Source: Vanessa cardui
Lineage: Eukaryota; Arthropoda; Insecta; Lepidoptera; Nymphalidae
Length of the DNA: 64,000 bases
Assembly: GCF_905220365.1 (NCBI RefSeq)
Contig: NC_061138.1
Span: forward strand, 1,426,001 to 1,490,000
Direction: 5' to 3'
Shown piece by piece: positions 50,288 through 60,700 of the stretch; positions within the stretch are counted from its first letter, which is position 1; each line of letters starts with the position of its first letter. The position numbers were made by a program, and so were the translations under genes. A model generated the notes under the pieces. The model was not told where the DNA came from. It did not search any database and worked only from the letters and a program-made list of their open reading frames with translations.

Positions 50288-51451
50288 TTTATAAGTTAAT
50301 ATTTGCGTTTTAAAAAGAACATCATATGATATCATAAGGGTTATAGATTTTATTGTCTTATGCGGCACTTCGACCCTTTTAATAAAACAATATTCGATTG
50401 ACACAAATTGAAGTTTATTACTTTAGATCCATCCGTACAGAACACGCAACAGGTTCGCCAGTCATAGGTCAAAAAAATCTATACATATAATAAAATTGAA
50501 GTCATGAAGAATTTGTAATATTAAAATAGCCCTTTTTTAGTCAATGTATATTTATGTTTACACGGTACACATACCAAAATAAGATTTTTTACAATATTTC
50601 TCGGTCTGTCTGTCTGTCTGTTTGTTCCGGCTAATCTCTGGAACGTCTGGACCGATTTTGACGGGATTTTCACTGGCAGATAACTGATATAATAAGGAGT
50701 AACTTAGGCTGCAATATTTTTTTTGTTAATTTCAAACGCGTACAAGGTCACGGTCACAGCAAGTGTGTTATAAATGTATTTGTACTGTAGTATAATGGCT
50801 ATTTAGTGACAGACAGACCGATTGTATGTGTGCAATCTTTATGCAATCTTGTTGCTGATTGAATTAAGTACAATTATTATTTATTTTTAAATGACCATGA
50901 CATCACTTTTTTTATTAATTGACATTGTTTTTTTTTAATAATCTGCTAGTATACAAAGCAAAGGTCACCTATCTTTTGTGATTGATTTTTAAATTATGAC
51001 ATAATGTAGGTATAACTTTGTTCATTTAAATAAAACATTTGAAAATGTATTCTAATATTAGATTATAACTCATAATTTCGTTGTCTTGATATCAGTTTTT
51101 ATTTATATGTAACATAAGAAAATAAACAATTAATGAGTCACCATTTGCGTACGTTGATTTCTTGGTAGTATAAATAATAAATAAACATAGATTTAAAATG
51201 TATAATGGACACCGGAATACAAATACTTGTCGCTACAGGATATTGAACCGGAGACTTGGGGATAGAGCACCATTTGGTGATAACCAAGTAAGAATTTCTA
51301 ATGTCGTGATATAAAATAACACAAAGGTCACATACAAAGAGGCCAAAACTAAAATTTAATAACACATAATTTTGTTTCCATTTAAATATATATTGAATGT
51401 AACATTTAATTAAGACTTCAATTAAAGATAATTATATTTTCTCGTACAAAC
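50288..51451. other. Unassigned DNA downstream of a candidate minus-strand exon
   Basis: 50595-50720 matches the strip at 7.2 and 23.3 kb (GTCTGTCTGTTTGTTCCGG). No further exon found for the candidate at 51.5 kb. Confidence 0.4.
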
Positions 51452-51497
51452 CTGGCACGTCCTTTTCTGCGTTGGTTTCGATGTCAGCCATCATCAT
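51452..51497 (-). CDS. Candidate short first coding exon
   Basis: On the minus strand an ATG at 51497 opens MMMADIETNAEKDVP, then CCAG|GTTTGT, a possible donor leaving phase 1. Upstream (51690-51780) is a CpG-richer patch with CCCGCC and CGCGCGAG, as in a promoter. No next exon was recognised between here and 43 kb. Confidence 0.3.
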
Positions 51498-52316
51498 TTA
51501 TAATTTTTAACCGAATCGAATCTATTTTAAATTTTATGTCACTCGCTATAAATTGCCCCTAAATTGACCTTGTCGCGCATCACTTATTTATCACAAAACA
51601 CAAACACCAGTATTCACTATTTAAAATAATTAACAAAAGATCTTCACACCATAAAGAACCTTTTTTTAAATAAAATGGCTATCGAAATAATCTGCGTCAA
51701 CTTTCCCGCCACTTTACGATATTTTGTCTCCGACACTACACGCGTCTTGTAACCGCGCGAGTCAGTAACAAACTGTTCTATTTTTGTTGAGTCAAATGAA
51801 AAGATTTTATTCATGAGTGTAATTTTGTGGATATATATTATTTATATTCACTTTAATTACATGCCAGTAGTTTAAATAACAGGCAATTTTCTTTATACAT
51901 TAGTTAGAACTATCTCGAAAAATAAATTCGATGTTACTTAATAAGAAACGAGAACTTCGTAGCAACGAAAGAAAAAAGTTTTTTTTTTTTTTTTTAATAC
52001 AGTTGACCATCAGTTTTCTATTCTGTTCCAAAATATAAATTCATCCAAATGTCTTATGCGATTTTGTTATAATTTAAAATACAATTTTTAGAAAATATAT
52101 AGTATGATAATGGCTTAACACTGTAAATTTTTTGAAAAATATCCACAAATAATAATAAATACTCACAAACATATAAATTACAATAAATTATTATTAATAA
52201 GAAACACAAACAACTTATCAATTATGATATTGATAGATGCACCAACATATACAGCTGTAATGTATTATTTAAAACTTAAAAAGGACCTGGCCTTTTTCGA
52301 AACACACTTCGAAATA
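51498..52316. promoter_or_regulatory. Possible promoter region of a minus-strand gene
   Basis: A CpG-richer patch at 51690-51780 lies 200-280 bases upstream of the candidate first exon. The remainder is AT-rich with a long T-run near 51980. Position-based inference. Confidence 0.25.
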
Positions 52317-52442
52317 CTAAAAATTTTGTGCTGTCGCAGTAGTCGGTTGAGAAATAACTGAAATTGTTGGGTCGTAAATTCCCTCGTTGGAACCGTATAT
52401 TCCTGGAGCACGAAATATTTGATGCTCAGAAGCGGTATTCGG
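52317..52442 (-). CDS. Unrecognised C-terminus-like ORF
   Basis: Minus-strand frame of 41 codons ending FRAPGIYGSNEGIYDPTISV and a Thr/Ala/Gln tail before TAG. The composition looks protein-like, but a stop precedes it and the only usable acceptor-like AG (after CTTCTGAG) has a poor pyrimidine tract. An overlapping frame is also open for about 67 codons. It may be a 3' exon, a mobile-element tail or chance. Confidence 0.2.
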   Translation of the reverse strand, partial: PNTASEHQIFRAPGIYGSNEGIYDPTISVISQPTTATAQNF

Positions 52443-52906
52443 TTATAATCCTCAGGTAATCTCAGACCTTAGCGCATCTTATAAATGTACGATGAACTTC
52501 GCATACTCCAAAATAACAAGGAACAGTAAATTTTACACTTAACATTTTCTAAGAATTAACAAACTGATCTAATAATGTTTTATTTTTTTATTTATTTGTT
52601 TTTAAGAAAAACTAATTATGTATACATTTCATATGGTACTGGATTACAAAATAATTGAATAATAACTCCCTAAACGTGAAAATGATTTTGTTTTATTTTC
52701 GACCTCAGAACGGATAAAGGGGACATTGGGGATTGTTGTGAATTAAAAATTTAAATGAATGGAAAACCTTTGGACCAAAATCCAATCAGGTGTGGTGTCA
52801 GAAGCTTCCATTACATTAAATATGTATACCGTTCAAATGCGATTCGAGATCACATCGAGAGTGCTCTGTATTATTTTGACAAAACACAAGAAAATAAAAA
52901 ACAATG

Positions 52907-52950
52907 AAACATGGAAAAGCTTGGATTATAATCCAAGCTTTTCCATGTTT
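52907..52950. repeat. 44-bp perfect palindrome
   Basis: Perfectly self-complementary, centred on GGATTATAATCC with AAACATGGAAAAGCTT arms. It abuts the CxxC-type ORF fragment and shortens it. Confidence 0.9.
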
Positions 52951-53016
52951 GTTATCACCACAAACATTACAAAATATATCAGGATTGTTTGCATAATATC
53001 TAGAAGTACTAGCCAT
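52945..53016 (-). pseudogene. Fragment of a CxxC-type repeated insect ORF
   Basis: Minus-strand ATG at 53016 opens MASTSRYYANNPDIFCNVCG, which recalls the start of a repetitive ORF often seen in insect genomes (N-P-x-x-F-C-x-V-C-G). It breaks off within a few residues at a perfect palindrome. Only the first zinc-knuckle-like pair remains. Confidence 0.4.
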
Positions 53017-53361
53017 AATAAAATAGTAACATAAACTTTATCGATATTATTGTAATAGTGACTAATTAGAAACAAAACCGAGAAAAAATTAAATGAGAGT
53101 AGTAGGTAAACTAGAGCTGATCAGCAAAAATTAATTTTTTCATTGATTTTTTGGGAAATCTTTATTTCACATTTATACATACTTTTTTGAACTAAAATTT
53201 TCTTTAGATTTGTACTCTACTTAGTCAAAAAACTTGAATTGTATTTCTCTTACATTCGATAATATAGATTATTAAGTTTACTCTATAACAAAAGCTTTTA
53301 CCTTTTGTTTGTATTTATTAAGTTACATTTATTTATTAATATCATTTAACAAAATTCGAAG

Positions 53362-53583
53362 GCGGACGAGCAAATAGACCATCCGATTGCAACTATTCCT
53401 TACATCACTCTTGGGAATGCAATCAATCTTGCGAACTAAGTTTTTCCGCCCTTCATGCATTGTACTAAGTCAAACACTCTTGAAACTGAAACACAATAAT
53501 ACTAAGTATGGTTGTTCGGCGGTAAAATGTGTGATGAGTGGATAGTACCTACTCTAACAGTTTGATCAATGCTCCACTGAGTT
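53362..53583 (+). mobile_element. Repeat B, degraded
   Basis: GGCGGACGAGCAAATAGACC, ACTATTCCTTACATCA and TGTTCGGCGGTAAAATG. Confidence 0.65.
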
Positions 53584-54199
53584 TAAAAAAGTAAAGAAGT
53601 CATATTCTATAAGAATAAAGTATTAGTTTGGACTCTTGAAAAGAATTTCGAGATGACTTAAGTACTCGACGAGAGAGAACGTCCCCTACGTTGCCATTGC
53701 TAAGTTTCTCAACTCATAAAATAATATTACTCGACATTCACTTGGCTTAAAATCTCAAGATTTCTTCTTCTTCACAATAAAGGGGGAACTACTAATTTAT
53801 TAAACATAATGATAGCAACGTATTTATTCAGACTGCATTTAATCGAATTTATACTTTATTATATCAGTATAGTGTTTACGTGATAAGTTTATTTCATTTA
53901 TAAGCTTGCTGTAACCGAGGTCATCAGCCCTAGGTTGGGTCATTATAAAAACAATTGATATTTATATTAATAAATTGTCAGTGGTTACTCAAATTTTAAC
54001 ATTCAAATAATTTATGATACAACTTTGATATAATTGACTAGTGATTCTTGCGTACTGACAGTCAATAAATAAAAAACTTGCTTGTTTTAATTTTGTTATC
54101 AAATTTTAGCTTGAAATAATAAACGTAAATATTAAGTGTACCCTACTTGTTAAAATTTTATAAGATAGCAACACCACACGTATTTTATGTGTATCGCAG
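53584..54199. other. Intergenic AT-rich DNA before Prp16
   Basis: No gene or repeat recognised. Confidence 0.5.
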
Positions 54200-54415
54200 A
54201 CTTTACGTAAACTGACAATCATTCATAATGTCAATGTCATTGTCAAATGTCATAACTAAAGTGAAGCGTCCAAGTGTCACTACACTACATGGATTGTTTT
54301 GCAACTTGTGGTGTTATGTTTAGCCGAAATTTATTTTAAAGTTACTCATAACACTGACTTAAAACGAGTCTGCTGCAGTCATAAATTTATCTAGTGCTTG
54401 TTTACATTTCATGCG
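54200..54415 (+). promoter_or_regulatory. Probable promoter / 5' UTR of Prp16
   Basis: The 200 bases before the start codon have no repeat match and contain a cluster of TGTCA or its complement (54213-54254, then again near 54276). No TATA box stands out. The exact transcription start cannot be set from sequence; the assignment rests on position. Confidence 0.4.
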
Positions 54416-54747
54416 ATGTCAGACAGCGAAGAAAACCTACATCGCTTAGAGGGGACATCTTCGGATGCTCCCTGTGGTTTAATCATTAAAAAGAAGGATA
54501 AACCACCTGATTTTCAATTTGCTAAGCCTTCTCTATTAGGCTTAGACAAGTTAGCTGCAGCTAAAAGGAAGCAAAATCGTCTGATATCGTTTCAAAATGA
54601 GGAAATGGAAGGTGAGGATACGGATAACAAAGAAGATGCCGCAGGTGTAAAGGATAGGAAATACAGGCGGCACAATGAAGAAACACCGACATATACTGGC
54701 GGACTGTCTGAACAGGCTAGAGAACGAATGCTTGAACGATTACAAAA
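54416..54747 (+). CDS. DHX38: Prp16 exon 1 (N-terminus)
   Basis: Residues 1-110 plus two bases. It begins MSDSEENLHRLEG and holds the PSLLGLDKLA block, both conserved at the Prp16 N-terminus, then an acidic, Lys-rich linker and the ETPTYTGGLSE segment. The donor is AA|GTAAGA. The low-complexity charged N-terminus is normal for the family and is thought to help recruit the protein to spliceosomes. Confidence 0.93.
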
Positions 54748-57700
54748 GTAAGAATTTATAAGTCTGTTCTATTTTTAAAATTCTATTCTTAATTTACATC
54801 ATATAGTCTTAGTAAAAGTTTATCATGATCCCATAGAAAATCATTTTCCATTTTACTTCTTATGTCTATGGGCACTGTGTCTACTTGCTATCAGGTAGCC
54901 CATTTGATCATCCTAAGTAATGATTTATTTTATAAAAAACAAGATGGAAATAGTGGATGTGTGTTCATATCTTTATTGGAATTGTGAAAATATTTATTAA
55001 TAATTTTATAAGTAATATAGAGTAAAGAATCCTTTTGTTACTTAAATATTGATAATGGATAAGTTATGAAATAAAATTTACAATTTCAGAAAAGAAAGAG
55101 AAACAAGGGAGAAAGGTGTGCATTATTCTACACAAGAAGAAAAAAGATCTCGTTCAAAGGATCAAAATGATGACTTATTCTATCGTCACCAATATGAGAG
55201 ACGTGACAGAGATAGAAAGGACAGGGATAAGTCTGGTGGAAGATATGACCGAGACAGGATGGATAAAGACAGACACAGAGATTCTGATAGGAGGGACAAG
55301 GATAGAAGAGATCGTGATTCAGACAGAGATAGCTCTAGAAGGAGTTATTATGAACCAAGATTTAAAGATGAACCTCGCACTCCCAGGTATAAAACTTTCC
55401 CTTTTGGCATTCTTTTATTTGCTAGGCTAATTTCTTTAAATATTGCTTTCAAAATTTACAAATTTTGAAATAAAACTGGTTATAACAGATTTGAATCGCA
55501 TATATTAATTATTTTTAACATCCCACATTTCGAGCACTTTAAAGCATTTGTGGTAACGGGTAGACTGACCACGTCAGTCAGTCAGTTCCATTCAAATCCG
55601 TTATAACTAGTTTTATTTCAATGTGTAATCGCAAAAATTTAAGACAAAAGTTACAAATTTTATTAATTCTTTTCAGCCTTAAAGTCCTCAAACCAACTGA
55701 CAAAACGGCATGGGACGATGATGACGATGATCCTAGAGCTGTACGTAAATCAAGCTGGGACTTTCCCACTCCGCTGCCAAGAGATGGTCCTGATAGATCT
55801 ACACGTAGTGATCGACGTCCATTGCGAGATTACAAGGGAAGGCCATATGATGATACAGTTAGGGCTACTCCACATAAGTAAGTATACAAATATAACTATA
55901 CCTTAATATATAATCAAATAATATTATATCTCAACTTAATATGACAATAGTTGTCACTTATCTACCATTTGTTCCGTTATTTATTTTTGCTTTATTGTTT
56001 TGTAAAGAAAGTAAACCAGACGTTTTTCAATTCAATAGTAAACAATGATTGTTTTATTACTACCCTGTAACCACATTACTATTTATTTTCTTTGTAAGCT
56101 ATGACTTATATGTTAGTAACATACACACATATACAAACTTTTTTGCGATATATTTGTAATTTATTCTATGATTGTGTTTGTGTTACTAGGTGGGTGAGTT
56201 CTCGACGTGGCTTAGATGTTGACGACCCTGAATGGCAAGAAGCCGAAAAAAAACTAGACAGAGCTTGGTACAATATGGGTGAAGGTAAGAGAATATTTTG
56301 TTAATTGATTTTGTCAAAGAGCTAGCTGCCTTTGATCAAATAACAAATATATTACAAGTGACTCCCATGATTCCCATATTAAAGTTTTAACTAAAAGCAT
56401 TAATTAATAGTAATAGACTAATTAAAACTATATAACCATGCTTTCCAAATTCAAGGCATCATAACTCTCATCTCTTTGAATAAAAACTTTATAAATTCAT
56501 CATTAAGAGGTTGATAACATTTATTACAATTTTTGTTTGTAAATGTATAACTTATATATTAATGTGGATATGTATAATGTGTATACAAAAGTTTTCACAT
56601 TTATATATATAATTTATATATATGCCCTTTATAACCTTTGCATTTTCTTCAGGTGAAACAGACGAATCTGATCCGTTTGCGGGAACTAGTGCTGAATATG
56701 TAGCCCGCAAAGAGGAACAGATAGAAAAGAGAAGAAATCGCAAAGTCTCCGCAGCAAGACAACAAATAGACAAGGACAACGAGCTGTGGGAGCGAAACAG
56801 AATGCTCACTAGTGGTGTCGTTCACGCTATTAACATAAACAATGATTTGGATGAGGTAAGAAATATTCCCATATCTAAACGCAAATCATAAATTAAAAGA
56901 AAGATATTTTACATAGGTGTTATGATTTCATATTCAATACAATAGAATCCCAATTATCCGGATGAAATATAACCAGTATTCTGTATAATCGAAAATCCGG
57001 ATAACCAAATTCAAAGCAAACAATATTTAAAATTCAATATTTTTTTTAATATGTAGTGCATTTTATTTAGATCCAAACAAATGAGAGCGCAAGTTCATCG
57101 TCCGTGGCGGGAATAAATTTGTCGTTACATGTCTCGTTGCGCCGTCAAAACATTTTTTAAATGAATTTCTTACTAATTAAAGCGGAGACTGATGAATCCG
57201 GATAATCGGGATTCTGTTATACATAGAACACACTTACACACTCTGTGGCGTAGCTAGGTGAGGAAGGGCCCCGGTGCATAGAAAAATAATCGTCCCCTGA
57301 CCTCCTTTTTCCCATCCCTCTTTATCTAATAATTACCCATTAAAATTATAGATACCAAATAAGAAACTTACGGTTTATTAGTGATAATCATTGTATGTGC
57401 ACTAGGAGTAAGGATAAGCTTATAACATATATAATAGATGATAAAAAAGCGTGGAGTTAATATATGTTGACTTCCAAGCAGGATACATTAATTAAAATAA
57501 TTGTATTTAATTAACGTGACTTTGTATTTTTTAAATGTCAAAAAAAGAGTAACTACTGAGTTTCTTGCCGGTTCTTCTCGGTAGAATCTACTTTCCGAAC
57601 CGGTGGTAGCTTCACTTAATTGTAAAATGACGATTCAAAAGTGCTTATAAAAGCCTACTTGAATAAAGTTTATTTTGATTTTTGATTTTGATTTAATTAG

Positions 57701-60700
57701 AGGGCCCCCTGAACACCGGGGCCCAGGTGCACTGCACCACCTGGCCCTACGATAGCTACCCCACTGCACACACTATTGTTTTTGTTGATAACACAAGTAT
57801 ATACCATAACCCCTGTTACAGTAGCGCACCTGATGAAAATTCGCTTGTATTATAATCTATACAATTTGAAAGTCCTTATGGTTGTAACCAAAATCAGACA
57901 AAAAATAAATGACCATTTGAATTTATTTAATATGGTAATACCAAAGTTATAATAAGTTCAGGGTTGCCGATGCCTATTCACCTAATTCCCCAAAAATCTA
58001 AGCGAAATTCCCCAAATTGGGGAAAGAAATGTCCCAATTGGGGAATTGGAACACAGAATTAAAGGAAAAAAAAAACATGTTTTTGTATGTTTGTTTTTCA
58101 TTTCCTAACAATAAAATCCAATTTTCGAGGTAAATTTCGTTAAATCAGCCTAGTCATGGTTACTGACGACCTTTTTTTTTTCGTTGACCTCAGACTAGTC
58201 GTGGTTGTATATTGTGTGTTTTTGTTACTATGCTAACTAATAATCGACTACAATTCAATTTTCACATGTGACAAGCCCCACACTAATCCCCGATCGACTT
58301 ACGATTTCCTGCATTTTGGGGAATTCCCCACACATTGGCAACCCTGAATAAGTTATATGTAAATAGTAACTAGACTTTAATTTATTTTTACAGGAAAGTG
58401 TGGATCGCGTTCATCTCCTTGTGCATAACATCGTGCCACCATTTTTGGATGGTAGAATAGTATTCACCAAACAACCAGAACCTGTCATACCGGTAAGCTG
58501 GCTTTCTAATATTTAATAATAAGATTTCTAATATTTTATTTACAACAACAACAATAACAGTCTGTAAATTCCCACTGCTGGGCTAAAAGCCTCCTCTCCC
58601 TTTGAGGAGAAGGTTTGGAACATATCCCACTACGCTGTTCCAATGCGGGTTGATGGGATGAACATGTGGTAGAATTTCAATGAAATTTGTCACATGCAGG
58701 TTTCTTCACGATGTTTTCCTTCACCGCTGAGCACGAGATGAATTATAAAGACAAATTAAGCACATGAAACAGTGGTGCTTGCCTGGGTTTGAACCCGCAA
58801 TCATCGGTTAAGATGCACGCGTTCTAACCACTGAGCCATCTCGACTCTCATATTTTATTTAGGTGTTGGCAAACAGAAGTTTCATATGAAATATTTTTAT
58901 TTTATTTAGGCAAAAAATTATGCTCAATCATTAGATTCTAATTTCAAGACTGTATCACAAGTGTGATAGTAAAATATACTTAATTCAAGTAGGCTTTCAA
59001 AGCTTTTAGAAATGTCATTTTAAGTGTATAAAAGTATTAACTCAGAAAGGCGTTAATATTACATATATATAAAAGTTCTACACTTACTTATTGTTAATTA
59101 AGGAAGTACAACAGGATCAAAATCAAATCAAAATCAATAATAAACTTTATTCAAGTGGGCTTTTACAAGCACTTTTGGATCGTCATTTAACAATTAAGTG
59201 AAGCTACCACCGGTTCGGAAAGTAGATTCTACCGAGGAGAACCGGCAAGAAACTCAGTAGTTACTCTTTTTCAACATTTAAAAAAAGACAGTCATGTTAG
59301 TTAATACAATTATTTAAATTAATATATCCTGCCTAGAAGTCAATAGATATTAATTCCACGTCTTTTTATCATCTACAAAATCTTGTATCGAATAATACCA
59401 CCTTTTTTACCAATGTATTTTTATAAACCATTTGAATTTACGAGACGGTAAAGTTAATTTATCAGACCTTAGGAAACCGACAAGCTCGGCTAGTTTTTTC
59501 AATCAATGTAATCTACATATATATATCAAATATTGTTTATAATTTTCTATATAAAAAACTAGACAGATATGTTTTTTGTGAATATTTTAAAAATATAGTA
59601 GGATTATTAGTCAAGATTGAGATTTGAGGATAGAAACTAGGTTTCTAGTATTACCTATTTAGTTGTCTGAGAAATTTGTAGTCATATTGATTAAATGATT
59701 TCAAGGTAAAAGACCCAACATCCGACATGGCAATGAACGCTCGCAAGGGCTCAGCGTTGGTCAAGGCGTTCAGAGAACAGAAAGAGAGAAGAAAGGCTCA
59801 GAAGAAGCATTGGAAATTAGAAGGAACTAAAATTGGTATGACCAAACTATAAATAAAAGAATAACCAAAAAGTTTACTGTTATTTGAATACTGGCCATCA
59901 ATACTTTCAATAATAACGATGTATGATAGATTTTGACATTTTGTTCATTTATTTATTTAAGGTAACATAATGGGTATCCAGAAACAAGAAGAGGAAATTG
60001 AAGATGGCCCAACCAAAGAGGCTTACAAATATGCCGAACATTTGGACAAGAGTAAGTGATATCCTTGATTATATAACTTTAGATAGCCCATATTGTGAAC
60101 ACGAATCCAGGGACAAACAAACAGCGGAAAACGACTTTGTTTTACAACAAAAACAGCCTGTAAATTTTCCACTGCTGGTTTAAGACCTCCTCTCCCTTCG
60201 AGGAGAAGGTTTGGAACATATTCCATCGCGCTGTTCCAATGCGGATTGGAACATGTGGCAAAATGGCGCACGACTTCTATGAAATTAGACACATGCAGGT
60301 TTCCTCATGAGTTTTTCCTTCACCGCCGAGCACGAGATCAATTATAAGCACAAATTAAGCACATAAATATTCAGCGGTGTCTGCTTGCGTTTGAACTTGA
60401 AATCATCGATTAAGATGCACGCGTTCTCACTGGGCCATCTCGGCTTTGTTTTATTAAAATTATGATATTATTAAAATTATACTTCTTTGTGTAATGTTTT
60501 GTTTATTATTTAATAATGTGTTGACCAATTTATTTATACTATAGCACAGGCTCAAGAGCCAGAATCGAAGTCAGATTTTGTCAAGAAGAAGACCATATCC
60601 GAGCAACGACGTTTTCTACCAGTGTTTGCTGTCAGGGAGGAACTAATGCAGGTCATACGTGAAAACAGCGTTATAATTATTGTTGGTGAGTGCTTCATTT

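Noticed and set aside
54398..54415. Upstream start for Prp16 (MFTFHA)
   Set aside because: The codon at 54398 is TTG; the first ATG and the family N-terminus begin at 54416.
55116..55430. 104-codon ORF over Prp16 exon 2
   Set aside because: Shadow frame; the phase from exon 1 selects the RD-rich frame.
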